Source: Lentzea californiensis (lineage in GTDB: Bacteria; Actinomycetota; Actinomycetes; Mycobacteriales; Pseudonocardiaceae). Taken from it: a DNA stretch of 64,000 nucleotides. Where the stretch lies: positions 372,001 to 436,000 of the forward strand of contig NZ_JANBBE010000002.1 in NCBI RefSeq assembly GCF_024648825.1. The letters are read 5' to 3'. The position numbers were made by a program, and so were the translations under genes. Positions within the stretch are counted from its first letter, which is position 1. Each line of letters begins with the position of its first letter. A model generated the notes under the pieces. It saw only the letters and a program-made list of their open reading frames with translations. It ran no database searches and was not told the origin of the DNA. Positions 1 to 8,318 of this stretch are shown here, one piece after another.

Positions 1-2
1 CG

Positions 3-233
3 CTGCGCACGGTCGGCGCGTTCCGGCTGGCGCTGCCGCGCACGATCCTGCGGTTCGCCGGCGGCCGTGAGCTGACGTTCGGCGACCTGGGTGCGAAGCA
101 GGGCATGCTCGGCGGCATCAACGCGATCATCGTCGGCAACTACCTGACGAACCTCGGCCGTCCCGCGCAGCAGGACCTCGACATGCTCGAAGAGCTGTCG
201 ATGCCGATCAAGGCGCTGAGCCAGACCCTGTGA
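3..233 (+). CDS. bioB: Biotin synthase, C-terminal fragment (cut by window edge)
   Basis: This is the last 76 codons of a protein whose start lies outside the window. The fragment contains RFAGGRE, then [16 protein letters not shown] and a short tail ending [10 protein letters not shown], which matches the C-terminal end of BioB, the radical-SAM enzyme that inserts sulfur into dethiobiotin. The catalytic CxxxCxxC motif is upstream and cannot be seen. The stop codon overlaps the next start (TGATG), and the two genes that follow are the usual actinobacterial partners of bioB, as in the M. tuberculosis Rv1589-Rv1591 order. That context makes the call firm despite the truncation. Confidence 0.85.
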   Translation: MRTVGAFRLALPRTILRFAGGRELTFGDLGAKQGMLGGINAIIVGNYLTNLGRPAQQDLDMLEELSMPIKALSQTL

Positions 234-430
234 TGACGACGGCTGTGTATTGCGCTTTCTGCGGCAAGGAAGAGGCTGACGGCGACCACGCGTTCTGCCG
301 TCAGCGCCTCTCCATGATCGACCCGCCGCGCTACTGCCCTGAGTGCGCGCGCCGCATGGTCGTCCAGGTGACCCCGGACGGCTGGACGGCGCGCTGCAGC
401 CGCCACGGAGAGACCGCGTCGGCTCGGTAG
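233..430 (+). CDS. bsaP: Biotin synthase auxiliary protein BsaP
   Basis: This is a 65-residue protein with six cysteines: a CxxC pair at C7/C10, C22, a second CxxC pair at C35/C38, and C55, in the pattern [17 protein letters not shown] and [10 protein letters not shown]. That pattern is typical of the small protein encoded directly after bioB in actinobacteria (Rv1590-like). Members of this family are reported to be needed for biotin synthase function in these bacteria, probably through an iron-sulfur cluster. The ATG overlaps the bioB stop by one base, so translation is probably coupled. A GTG three bases earlier is also in frame but less likely. Which cysteines bind metal cannot be read from the sequence. 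Confidence 0.82.
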   Translation: MTTAVYCAFCGKEEADGDHAFCRQRLSMIDPPRYCPECARRMVVQVTPDGWTARCSRHGETASAR

Positions 431-443
431 TAACCTCTCGCGA

Positions 444-1037
444 ATGGACGAAAAAGCAGCGCCGGTGCGCATCGAACCCGTGCCGGAGCCGCCGTACGTC
501 TACCACTACTACCCGCGGCCGCGGCCGAAGGTGGTGGTGAAGCGGGATCTGCTGCCGGGCCTCGTGGTGGCGCTGACGACGTTCGCGTTCGGGCTGCCGG
601 CCGCGTACCTCTGGTCGTGGCTGGCACCGGCCCAGCTCAAGATCGTCTCGGCGCAGGACAGCAAGTTCTACCCGATCGGGGTGGAGAGCTACCACCGGCT
701 CGACGCGCTGATGGTGTTCGTGCTGATCGGTCTCGGCGCCGGCGTGGTCACCGGGATCTCGACGTGGCTGCTGCGGCAGCGGCGCGGACCGGTCGTGATG
801 CTGGGGATGACCGCCGGCTCGTTCGCGGCGGGCTGGATGGCGCAGTGGATGGGCGGCAAGCTGGCCCTGGCCGCCTACCCGATGCCGGCGTCGATCAAGC
901 CGAACGACACGTTGCTCGTCGCGCCCGCTCTGGAGACGTGGTGGGGAATTCTGGCGTGGCCGCTGGGCGCCGCGCTGGCGTACGGCTGCTGCACGGCGTG
1001 GAACGGCTTGGACGACCTGGGGCGGCGCCTCGGCTGA
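444..1037 (+). CDS. DUF2567 membrane protein (Rv1591-like)
   Basis: This 197-residue protein has four hydrophobic segments, at about residues 35-60, 85-112, 117-142 and 163-182, after a proline- and arginine-rich cytoplasmic N-terminus. The position after bioB-bsaP and the segment layout match the DUF2567 family, represented by Rv1591 in M. tuberculosis. The function is not known. A link to biotin is suggested only by conserved gene order. It starts 13 bases after bsaP and is probably cotranscribed. Confidence 0.72.
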   Translation: MDEKAAPVRIEPVPEPPYVYHYYPRPRPKVVVKRDLLPGLVVALTTFAFGLPAAYLWSWLAPAQLKIVSAQDSKFYPIGVESYHRLDALMVFVLIGLGAGVVTGISTWLLRQRRGPVVMLGMTAGSFAAGWMAQWMGGKLALAAYPMPASIKPNDTLLVAPALETWWGILAWPLGAALAYGCCTAWNGLDDLGRRLG

Positions 1038-1064
1038 GAGCTCGAGGCGCCGTTCTCCAGCGGC

Positions 1065-1787
1065 CTATCCGACTCGGTAGGCGAAGTCGGGCATGTCCGT
1101 CACGAACATCTGACCGGGCGCGTGCGTGATCGCGAACGGCGGCCTGGACTTCATCAGCACAGCCTGAGGAGTCACCCCGCAGGCCCAGAACACCGGCACG
1201 TCACCGGGTTCGTGCTCGACCGCGTCCCCGAAGTCCGGCGTGCCGATGTCCTCGATCCCGAGCATCCTCGGGTCGCCCGCACCGACCGGTGCGCCGTGCA
1301 CCGACGGCATGAGCGCCGTGACCTTGTGCGCCATGTCCACAAGGGACTCCGGGATCCAGCGCATCGACACGACCATCGGGCCGTGCAGCCTTCCCGCGGG
1401 CCGGCACTGGATGTCCGTGACGAACATGGAGACGTTCCTGCCCTGCTCGACGTGCCGCAGCGGTACTCCCGCGTTGGTGAGCGCCGTCTCGAACGTGAAG
1501 CTGCAGCCGATCAGGAACGTCACCAGGTCGTCGCGCCAGTGGTCCGTGGCGTTCTCGGGCTCCGCCACCAGTTCGCCGTTCTCCCAGATGCGGTACCGCG
1601 GCGCGTGGGTGCGCACGTCCGCGTCCTGCTTGAGGGCGCTGACGGTCTCGCCCGCGTCCAGCACGTCGAGCACCGGGCACGGCTTGGGGTTGCGGTGGGT
1701 GAAGAGCAGGAAGTCGTACGCCCAGTCCCTGGGGACGGCGATCAGGTTGGCCTGCGCCTGTCCCGGTGCTCGTCCCGCGGTCGTCAT
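1065..1787 (-). CDS. DUF1445 / YcsI family putative hydro-lyase
   Basis: This 240-residue protein resembles the DUF1445 family: N-terminal GQAQANLIAVPRDWAYDFLLF, a central FLIGCSFTFE segment and a C-terminal GDVPVFWACGVTPQ segment. The family is annotated as putative hydro-lyase. In Bacillus, ycsI lies with 5-oxoproline-related genes, and the mitochondrial D-glutamate cyclase contains a related domain, so a small organic or amino acid substrate is likely but unproven. Its ATG overlaps the stop of the upstream MFS transporter by four bases (ATGA), so the two are one operon and the transporter probably imports the substrate. Confidence 0.78.
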   Translation of the reverse strand: MTTAGRAPGQAQANLIAVPRDWAYDFLLFTHRNPKPCPVLDVLDAGETVSALKQDADVRTHAPRYRIWENGELVAEPENATDHWRDDLVTFLIGCSFTFETALTNAGVPLRHVEQGRNVSMFVTDIQCRPAGRLHGPMVVSMRWIPESLVDMAHKVTALMPSVHGAPVGAGDPRMLGIEDIGTPDFGDAVEHEPGDVPVFWACGVTPQAVLMKSRPPFAITHAPGQMFVTDMPDFAYRVG

Positions 1788-3028
1788 TCGAGCTCCTTGT
1801 TGACCGTCTCCGGCAGCCAGATGAGCGCGACGACGGCGATCCCGTACGCGGCCGCCCCGAACAGCATCGCACCGCCGATGCCGAGCCGGTCGGCCATGAA
1901 CCCCACCACGCCGGGGAACACCGCGCCGAACGCGCGCCCGAAGTTGTAGGTGAAGCCCTGGCCGGTGCCGCGCAGGTGCGTCGGGTAGAGCTCGCTGAGG
2001 TAGCTGCCGAACCCGCTGAAGATCGCGCTCATGCAGAACCCGAGCGGGAAGCCGAGGAACATGACCAACGTGTTGGCGCCGTTGGGGATCTGCGTGTAGG
2101 CGACGATCAGCAACGCGCTGGCGACCGCGAACAGCACGAAGGTCTTCTTGCGCCCCAGGTAGTCCGTGAGGTAGCCGCCGCACACGTACCCGATCCAGGC
2201 GCCGACGATGAGGAACGCGAGGTACCCGCCCGTGCCGATGACCGTGAGGCCGCGCCCCGTCTGCAGGAACGCGGGCAGCCACAACGCGAGCGTGTAGTAC
2301 CCGCCCTGCACACCGGTCGCGAGCAACGCGGCGAACACCGTGGTCTTGAGGATCGGCCCCTGGAAGATCTTCGGGAACGTGCCGCGTTCCTTGAGCTGCG
2401 CCTTGGCTTCCGGCGCGTCCTCGACGTTGCGGCGCACGTAGAAGATGAGGACCGCGGGCAGTGCACCCGTCCAGAACATGATGCGCCAGGAGATGGCCGG
2501 GTCCGCGAACGAGACGACCAGCGTGTTGACGAGGACCGCCAGCCCCCAGCCGACCGCCCACGCGCTCTGGATGAACGCCACGGTCCGCCCGCGGTACTTC
2601 GGCTTGCAGTACTCGGCCACGAGGATCGCCCCGGCCGCCCACTCGCCACCGAAACCGAGGCCCTGCAGCGCGCGGAAGACCAGCAGGGTCTCGTAGTTCG
2701 TCGCGAATCCGCACAGCACCGTGAAGAACGCGTACGCCGCCACGGTGATGACCAGCGTCCTGGACCGGCCGAACCGGTCGGCCATGATCCCCGCCACCGC
2801 GCCGCCGATGGCGCTCATCAGCAGCGTGCTGGTGCCCAGCAGGCCGGCCTCCGCCTTGGTGAGGCCGAAGTAGCCGGTGATCGCGACCAGGCTCAGGGGC
2901 AGGACCCAGTAGTCGTACGAGTCCAGTCCGTAGCCGCCGAAGGCGCCGACGAACGCGCGCCTGCCCTTCTGGCCGAGACTGCGGAACCAGGCGAAACGGC
3001 CTGTTTCCTCGGTCGTGGACGTGCTCAT
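1784..3028 (-). CDS. MFS transporter, metabolite:H+ symporter type
   Basis: This 414-residue protein has the 12-helix major facilitator layout. The loop after helix 2 carries the family signature DRFGRSRT, helix 4 contains RALQGLGFGGEW, and the second-half equivalent is DYLGRKKT. These fit the sugar/metabolite:H+ symporter group (NiaP, PcaK and sialate carriers), with an organic acid as a likely substrate. It is the first gene of a two-gene operon, with the DUF1445 hydro-lyase overlapping its stop codon. A promoter with a 17-bp palindrome in the spacer lies about 55 bases upstream, so the operon is probably repressed until inducer is present. Confidence 0.82.
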   Translation of the reverse strand: MSTSTTEETGRFAWFRSLGQKGRRAFVGAFGGYGLDSYDYWVLPLSLVAITGYFGLTKAEAGLLGTSTLLMSAIGGAVAGIMADRFGRSRTLVITVAAYAFFTVLCGFATNYETLLVFRALQGLGFGGEWAAGAILVAEYCKPKYRGRTVAFIQSAWAVGWGLAVLVNTLVVSFADPAISWRIMFWTGALPAVLIFYVRRNVEDAPEAKAQLKERGTFPKIFQGPILKTTVFAALLATGVQGGYYTLALWLPAFLQTGRGLTVIGTGGYLAFLIVGAWIGYVCGGYLTDYLGRKKTFVLFAVASALLIVAYTQIPNGANTLVMFLGFPLGFCMSAIFSGFGSYLSELYPTHLRGTGQGFTYNFGRAFGAVFPGVVGFMADRLGIGGAMLFGAAAYGIAVVALIWLPETVNKELE

Positions 3029-3078
3029 GGGACACCTCGCAGCGTGGTGGAGGAGTGGTGGGGTGTGATGTGGGACTC

Positions 3079-3107
3079 AGAGTAAGGATTGTTCAACAAT
3101 CCCACAA
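3079..3107 (-). promoter_or_regulatory. Promoter with embedded operator for the MFS/DUF1445 operon
   Basis: On the minus strand, TTGTGG (3102-3107) and TACTCT (3079-3084) are separated by 17 bases. The spacer is almost filled by a perfect inverted repeat, GGATTGTTCAACAATCC on the plus strand (3086-3102), with 8-bp arms around one base. The TTGT...ACAA half-sites resemble GntR/FadR-type operators. A repressor bound here would block RNA polymerase. No regulator gene is adjacent, so the regulator is unknown. Confidence 0.55.
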
Positions 3108-3209
3108 GGCCACAATTCAACGATCCGGCGATCGGCACTTCCGGATGGGCTTGATGGCGTCGGCGGATGCGGCTCAACGGTCCGCGCGTGCGTCGCCTCA
3201 ACGCACACA

Positions 3210-3246
3210 GGGACCTTCCGTACTCACGAGCAGTACGAAAGGTCCC
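3210..3246 (-). terminator. Stem-loop after the Lon-domain gene
   Basis: GGGACCTTCCGTAC and GTACGAAAGGTCCC form a 14-bp stem with one mismatch and a 9-base loop. There is no clear U-run. It sits 70 bases downstream of the minus-strand gene ending at 3318 and is a plausible terminator for it. Confidence 0.45.
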
Positions 3247-3317
3247 CGTATGCGATCGGGCTACAAGTGTGAGGCGACTCGTCCAGCAGCGTCAGCGGCG
3301 CGCCGCGAGCGGTCTGG

Positions 3318-3998
3318 CTAGTTGGGGCTGGGCACGTGTCCGAACTCGGTCAACGGCACCGGAACGGCCTTCAACGCGCTCAGGATCCCGGTCTCCCGGT
3401 GCAGCATCCGCCGCACCAGCCGCAACCGCCGAGCCGGCGACCTCTCCTCCAGCAACCGCTGCCGATCCTCCACGGGCAGCAGGCAGTCAGCGGCCAGCAG
3501 GTACGACAGGGCTCCCAGCGAGACGTCCTCCCCTGGCGCCGACCAGTCCTCGCGATGCCAGGCGGCGCCGCAGTACCGCTCGTGGGCGGCACGGGCTCCG
3601 CGCTCCAGGATCGGCACGACCTCCTGGGCGGCCTCGGGTACGGGAGCGTCGTCCAGGTAGTCGACATGGGCCAGCAGGTACGGCGCCGTCGTCGTGTCGA
3701 CGTCCAGCAACCGGAACCGCCGCACCCCGCGCGTCACGATGTCGAAGCGGCCCTCGGGCAGCGGCCGGGCGTCCAGCAGGTCCGCCGAGCAGCCGATGTC
3801 CTGCAACGAGTGGACGTTGTCGGCTCCGACCTCCCAGCCCTGCTTGATGCACACGATGCCGAACGTCCTGCCGAACAGCGAGCCGGTCATCAGGTCGACG
3901 ACGAGCTGCCGGTAGCGGGGTTCGAAGATGTGCAACGGCAAAGACGCCCCTGGCAGCAGCACTGTGCCCAGGGGGAACAACGGAAGCGTCTCTGCCAC
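3318..3998 (-). CDS. Lon protease substrate-binding (LON/PUA-like) domain protein
   Basis: This protein of about 226 residues begins near ETLPLFPLGTVLLPG and continues with LHIFEPRYRQL, the hallmarks of the N-terminal substrate-recognition domain of Lon. There is no AAA+ or protease domain, so this is a stand-alone LON-domain protein of the kind common in actinobacteria, with unknown targets. The GTG giving VAETLPLF is preferred because homologues start right before LPLFPLG. An upstream GTG at 4022 would add eight residues and overlap the Nudix gene. It lies just downstream of that gene on the same strand. Confidence 0.75.
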   Translation of the reverse strand: MAETLPLFPLGTVLLPGASLPLHIFEPRYRQLVVDLMTGSLFGRTFGIVCIKQGWEVGADNVHSLQDIGCSADLLDARPLPEGRFDIVTRGVRRFRLLDVDTTTAPYLLAHVDYLDDAPVPEAAQEVVPILERGARAAHERYCGAAWHREDWSAPGEDVSLGALSYLLAADCLLPVEDRQRLLEERSPARRLRLVRRMLHRETGILSALKAVPVPLTEFGHVPSPN

Positions 3999-4008
3999 GC
4001 GCCCAACG

Positions 4009-4713
4009 TTACGTGGTGCCACTCCCGCCCGCCGGACGGCCGGATCCTGGCGGCCTCAGCACGGCGAACGGATCGGTCACCTTGATTCCCTTGGCGCTGA
4101 ACCGGAACAACGCCGCCGGGCGGCCGCCGGACGGGCCGGGGGGAGCGGTACCACCCGTGGGCTCCAGCAACAACCGGCGCGACAGCACGCGCTGCAGGTT
4201 CGTCGCGGACACGCGGTAGCCCAGTGCCGCGGAGTAGTGGTCGCGCAGCAGCGAGATCGTGAACTCCGGTGGTGCCAGTGCGAAACCGACGTTCGTGTAC
4301 GACAGCTTCGAGCCGAGCCTGTGCCGCGCTCGATCCACGATCGAGGCGTGGTCGAAGGCCATCGCGGGCAGCTTCTCCACGCAGTGCCACTCGGTGTCCG
4401 CCGGCCGTTCGGGATCGACGTCCGAAGGCACCAGTCCGAGGAACGCCGTCGCCACGACGCGGGGACCGGGAACGCGGTCCGGCGCGCTGAACACGGCGAG
4501 CTGTTCGACGTGTGACAACTGTCGCACGTCGACTTTTTCTGCCAGCTGACGGCGGATGGAGGACTCGACGTCCTCGTCCACCCGCAGCTCCCCACCCGGC
4601 AACGACCAGCGGTGAGCGTGCGGTTCCCGAGCGCGCTCCCACAGCATGACCTGGAGTGACGCACCTCTCACCCGCAACACAGCGGCCAGAACTTCGTGCC
4701 CCACACCTGCCAC
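4009..4713 (-). CDS. NrtR-type Nudix transcriptional regulator of NAD synthesis
   Basis: This protein of about 234 residues has a Nudix-like N-terminal domain (WSLPGGEL followed by a degenerate Nudix box) and a C-terminal winged-helix-like part containing [27 protein letters not shown], characteristic of the NrtR family. NrtR proteins repress NAD-biosynthesis genes and sense ADP-ribose-type ligands. The gene is divergent from nadABC, as expected of its regulator. A TAGTAT box ends 7 bases before the GTG at 4713, so a leaderless transcript is likely. A GTG at 4704 is an alternative start. Rv1593c occupies the same position in M. tuberculosis. Confidence 0.8.
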   Translation of the reverse strand: MAGVGHEVLAAVLRVRGASLQVMLWERAREPHAHRWSLPGGELRVDEDVESSIRRQLAEKVDVRQLSHVEQLAVFSAPDRVPGPRVVATAFLGLVPSDVDPERPADTEWHCVEKLPAMAFDHASIVDRARHRLGSKLSYTNVGFALAPPEFTISLLRDHYSAALGYRVSATNLQRVLSRRLLLEPTGGTAPPGPSGGRPAALFRFSAKGIKVTDPFAVLRPPGSGRPAGGSGTT

Positions 4714-4720
4714 CTGGCTG

Positions 4721-4756
4721 ATACTATCGGCCACGTTTTCGACCAGTAGGCGAAAA
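4721..4756. promoter_or_regulatory. Divergent promoter and candidate NrtR operator of nadA/nudix
   Basis: The minus-strand -10 TAGTAT (4721-4726) and plus-strand -10-like TACTAT (4722-4727) overlap. Downstream toward nadA, TTTTCG (4736-4741) and CGAAAA (4751-4756) form an inverted repeat with a 9-base centre. This palindrome lies in the nadA leader and is a candidate site for the adjacent NrtR-like protein. No -35 element is obvious. Confidence 0.45.
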
Positions 4757-4777
4757 CCCCGGATCGAGGAGGCAGTG

Positions 4778-5797
4778 ATGGTCGCTACCGCAACCGTGGA
4801 GCGAACCGCGTCGGGTGTGTACGGCGGAGTCGAGCCGAACGCCGCGTGGCGAGACGAGGTGCTGCGTCTCGCGAAGGAACGCGACGCCGTCATCCTGGCG
4901 CACAACTACCAGCTGCCCGAGATCCAGGACATCGCCCACCACACCGGCGACTCCCTCGCGCTGAGCCGGATCGCCGCGCAGTCCGACGCGCAGACCATCA
5001 TCTTCTGCGGCGTGCACTTCATGGCCGAGACCGCGAAGATCCTCGCCCCGCAGAAGACCGTGCTGATCCCGGACGAGCGCGCGGGCTGCTCGCTCGCCGA
5101 CTCGATCACGGGCGCGCAGCTGCGCGAGTGGAAGGCCGAGCACCCCGGCGCGGTCGTCGTGTCGTACGTGAACACCACGGCCGAGGTGAAGGCCGAGACG
5201 GACATCTGCTGCACGTCCTCGAACGCCGTCGACGTCGTCAGGTCCATCCCGGCGGACCGCGAGGTGTTGTTCTGCCCGGACCAGTTCCTGGGCGCGCACG
5301 TCAAGCGCGAGACCGGTCGCGAGAACATGCACATCTGGGCGGGCGAGTGCCACGTCCACGCGGGCATCAACGGCCCCGAGCTGGCCGAGCGCGCCGCCGC
5401 GAACCCGGAAGCTGACCTCTTCATCCACCCGGAGTGCGGCTGCGCGACGAGCGCGCTGTACCTGAGCGGCGAGGGCATCGTCCCGGCGGAGAAGGTCAAG
5501 ATCCTCTCGACCGGCGACATGATCACCGCGGCCCGGTCGACCAAGGCGACCAAGGTGCTCGTCGCGACTGAGATCGGCATGCTGCACCAGCTGCGCAAGG
5601 CCGCTCCGGAGATCGACTTCCGCGCCGTGAACGACCGCGCGTCCTGCACCTACATGAAGATGATCACGCCGGCCGCGCTGCTGCGCTGCGTGCGTGACGG
5701 CCTGGACGAGGTGCACGTCGACCTGGAGACCGCCGAGCGCGCCCAGGGTGCCGTGCAGCGCATGATCGAGATCGGCAAGCCCGGCGGCGGTGAGTGA
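4778..5797 (+). CDS. nadA: Quinolinate synthase
   Basis: This 339-residue protein is NadA, the [4Fe-4S] enzyme that condenses iminoaspartate with dihydroxyacetone phosphate to quinolinate. Visible signatures are LAHNYQ at 40-45, the AGCSLAD segment (C104), HPECGC (C220) and the C-terminal C290 near TYMKMI; these three cysteines are the probable cluster ligands. The ATG is chosen because GAGGAGG sits five bases upstream. It is the first gene of nadABC, overlapping nadB by one base (TGATG). Confidence 0.95.
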   Translation: MVATATVERTASGVYGGVEPNAAWRDEVLRLAKERDAVILAHNYQLPEIQDIAHHTGDSLALSRIAAQSDAQTIIFCGVHFMAETAKILAPQKTVLIPDERAGCSLADSITGAQLREWKAEHPGAVVVSYVNTTAEVKAETDICCTSSNAVDVVRSIPADREVLFCPDQFLGAHVKRETGRENMHIWAGECHVHAGINGPELAERAAANPEADLFIHPECGCATSALYLSGEGIVPAEKVKILSTGDMITAARSTKATKVLVATEIGMLHQLRKAAPEIDFRAVNDRASCTYMKMITPAALLRCVRDGLDEVHVDLETAERAQGAVQRMIEIGKPGGGE

Positions 5798-7410
5798 TGG
5801 CCGCGCGCTGGGAGGCGCGAGCCGACCTGATCGTGGTCGGCACGGGCGTGGCGGGTCTGACCGCCGCGCTGCGGGCTCGTGAGCTGGGACTGCGCGTCCT
5901 GGTCGTCACGAAGGCCGCGGGGGACGACGGCAACACCCGGTGGGCCCAGGGCGGCGTCGCCGTCGTCATGGAGGACCAGCACGACGTCGGCGACTCGGTC
6001 GCGCGGCACATCGACGACACGCTGACGGCGGGGGCGGGCCTCTGCGAGGACGCGGCCGTCGCGGCGATCATCACCGACGGTCCCGCGGCCGTCGCCCGGC
6101 TGCGCGAGCGCGGTGCCGTGTTCGACGCGAAGCCGGACGGCCTGCTCGAACGCACCCGTGAAGGCGGCCACAGCGCGTTCCGCGTCGTGCACGCCGGTGG
6201 CGACGCGACCGGCGCCGAGGTCGAGCGCGCCCTGCTCAAGGCCACTGTGGACGGAACGGTTCCCCTGCTGGAGAACCACGTCGCGGTCGACGCGGTGAAG
6301 ACGCCGCTCGGTGCCGTGGCCGGACTCCTGGTCCTGGACGGCAACGGCGTGCCCGGTGTGCTCACCGCGCCCGCCGTGCTGCTGGCGACCGGTGGCCTCG
6401 GCCAGATGTACCAGGCGACCTCGAACCCCGCGGTGGCGACGGGTGACGGGCTGGCGCTGGCGCTCAGGGCCGGCGCGCTGGCCGCGGACGTCGAGTTCAT
6501 CCAGTTCCACCCGACCGTCCTCTACACGGGCCGCGGCGCCCGTGGCCGGTGCCCGCTCGTCACGGAGGCCGTGCGCGGCGAAGGTGCCGTGCTGATCGAC
6601 GCGACCGGTGCCCGCGTGATGAAGGGCGTGCACCCGCTCGAGGACCTGGCTCCGCGCGACGTCGTGGCGGCCGCGATCACCCGGCACATGGCGGCGGGGC
6701 CCGGCGGCGTCGACGACCACGTCTTCCTGGACGCGACGGCGCTGCACGACATGGCGACCCGCTTCCCGACCGTGTTCTCGGCCTGCGCCTCGGTGGGCAT
6801 CGACCCGGCCGTGGACCCGATCCCGGTGGCCCCGGCGGCGCACTTCGCCTGCGGCGGAGTGGTTTCCACCGTCGACGGCCGCACCGGCGTGACGGGCCTC
6901 TACGCGGTCGGCGAGGTCGCCCGCACCGGTCTGCACGGCGCGAACCGCCTGGCCTCCAACAGCTTGCTCGAAGGCCTGGTCTGCGGCACGCGTGCCGCCG
7001 AGACCGTCGCCGCCGACCTCGCCATCGGCCTGATCGCGCCCGCGCGGTCGATCGAGCCGTCGCTGCCCACGGCGCCCGTCGCGGACCGCGACCTGTTGCA
7101 GCGCGTGATGTCCCGCTACGCCGCGATCGGCCGCGACGCCGAAGGCCTGGCCGTCGTCGGCTCGGTGCTCGACGTGTCCACTGTGGACAAGCAGCTGGAG
7201 TCCCGCGAACTGGTCGAGGACGCGGCGCTGACCACGGCCGCCCGCGCCCTGATCGCGGCGGCGCAGCAACGCACCGAGTCACGCGGCTGCCACGTCCGCA
7301 CGGACTTCACCGAGCGTTCCGACGCGTGGCGGCGCAGCCAGCTCGTCCGGCTCACCCCGACCGGTCAGCCCGTGCTGGCCGATCCCGTTCTCGCAGAGGG
7401 GGTCGCATGA
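5797..7410 (+). CDS. nadB: L-aspartate oxidase
   Basis: This 537-residue flavoprotein oxidises L-aspartate to iminoaspartate, the substrate of NadA. The N-terminal dinucleotide fold is seen as VVGTGVAGLTAAL (about 13-25). The succinate-dehydrogenase-type flavin motifs are also present: WAQGGVAVV, HSAFRVVHAGGDATG, and the late GLYAVGEVARTGLHGANRLASNSLLE stretch (only key parts quoted). The length is normal. Its start overlaps the nadA stop, and its own stop overlaps nadC by four bases (ATGA), indicating a tightly coupled operon. Confidence 0.95.
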   Translation: MAARWEARADLIVVGTGVAGLTAALRARELGLRVLVVTKAAGDDGNTRWAQGGVAVVMEDQHDVGDSVARHIDDTLTAGAGLCEDAAVAAIITDGPAAVARLRERGAVFDAKPDGLLERTREGGHSAFRVVHAGGDATGAEVERALLKATVDGTVPLLENHVAVDAVKTPLGAVAGLLVLDGNGVPGVLTAPAVLLATGGLGQMYQATSNPAVATGDGLALALRAGALAADVEFIQFHPTVLYTGRGARGRCPLVTEAVRGEGAVLIDATGARVMKGVHPLEDLAPRDVVAAAITRHMAAGPGGVDDHVFLDATALHDMATRFPTVFSACASVGIDPAVDPIPVAPAAHFACGGVVSTVDGRTGVTGLYAVGEVARTGLHGANRLASNSLLEGLVCGTRAAETVAADLAIGLIAPARSIEPSLPTAPVADRDLLQRVMSRYAAIGRDAEGLAVVGSVLDVSTVDKQLESRELVEDAALTTAARALIAAAQQRTESRGCHVRTDFTERSDAWRRSQLVRLTPTGQPVLADPVLAEGVA

Positions 7411-8243
7411 CCATCGACTGGGACGACGCGAACCGGGTCATCCAGCTCGCGCTGGAAGAAGACCTCCGCTACGGCCTCGACGCCACGACGCTCGCGACCG
7501 TGCCGGAGAAGGCCGTCGCCACCGCCGAGATCACCCCTCGCGCGGCGGGCGTGCTGTGCGGCGTTTCCGTCGCCCGCACGGCTTTCCAGCGCTACCTGCC
7601 CGAGGTCGAGGTGCTCTCCGAGGCCTCCGACGGCGACAAGGCCGTGCCCGGCGAGCCGGCCCTGGTGCTCACGGGCCCGACCCGCGGCCTGCTCACCGTC
7701 GAGCGCACGGCGCTGAACCTGATCTGCCACCTGTCGGGCATCGCCACGCAGACCGCCCGCTGGGTGAGCGCGATCGAGGGCACCGGCGCGGCCGTCCGCG
7801 ACTCGCGCAAGACGTTGCCGGGCCTGCGTTTGCTGCAGAAGTACGCGGTGCGGGCCGGCGGTGGCGTGAACCACCGCATGGGCCTCGGTGACGCGATCCT
7901 CATCAAGGACAACCACGTCGCCGCGGCGGGTTCGGTCGGCGCCGCGATCCGCGCGGCCCGTGCGCACGCGCCCGAGCTGCTGATGGAGGTCGAGGTAGAC
8001 AGCCTCGACCAGCTCGACGAGGCGCTGGCCGAAGGCGCGGAACTGGTGCTGCTGGACAACTTCACGCCCGAGCAGTGCGCTCAGGCCGTGCGGCGGCGTC
8101 CGGACGGCGTGAAGCTGGAGGCGTCCGGCGGGCTCACGCTCGACGTGGCCCGCCAGTACGCCGAGACCGGCGTGGACTACCTCGCGGTCGGCGGCCTCAC
8201 GCACTCCAGCCCGTCACTCGACCTCGGACTGGATCTTCGCTAG
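7407..8243 (+). CDS. nadC: Nicotinate-nucleotide diphosphorylase (carboxylating)
   Basis: This 278-residue enzyme converts quinolinate and PRPP to nicotinate mononucleotide. Typical motifs are ERTALNLICHLSGIAT, the DSRKTLPGLR segment that binds PRPP, and the KDNHV and VEVDSLDQ active-site segments. The ATG overlaps nadB (ATGA). The TAG stop codon coincides with the first bases of the inverted repeat at 8241-8318, so the present C-terminus was probably set by that insertion. The core fold ends before the repeat, so the enzyme should be functional. Confidence 0.95.
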   Translation: MTIDWDDANRVIQLALEEDLRYGLDATTLATVPEKAVATAEITPRAAGVLCGVSVARTAFQRYLPEVEVLSEASDGDKAVPGEPALVLTGPTRGLLTVERTALNLICHLSGIATQTARWVSAIEGTGAAVRDSRKTLPGLRLLQKYAVRAGGGVNHRMGLGDAILIKDNHVAAAGSVGAAIRAARAHAPELLMEVEVDSLDQLDEALAEGAELVLLDNFTPEQCAQAVRRRPDGVKLEASGGLTLDVARQYAETGVDYLAVGGLTHSSPSLDLGLDLR

Positions 8244-8318
8244 GGCGTGTCCCGTGAGTCCGTTCGATGAGAGTCACGGCCGCGACTGTCGCGGACGAGA
8301 CTTACGGGACACGCCCTA
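8241..8318. repeat. 78-bp MITE-like inverted repeat between convergent genes
   Basis: The arms 8241-8260 (TAGGGCGTGTCCCGTGAGTC) and 8299-8318 are inverted copies matching at 19 of 20 bases, with a GC-rich interior. The element is flanked on both sides by TA, which fits a TA target duplication and a small non-autonomous element with GGGCGTGTCCCGT ends. The transcript would fold into a long hairpin and could terminate both nadC and the convergent ABM gene. No second copy was seen in the window. Confidence 0.6.

Noticed and set aside
5650..7269. Long open frame on the strand opposite nadB
   Set aside because: It is an artefact of high-GC codon bias. The nadB frame has full family motifs, and the antisense reading has none.
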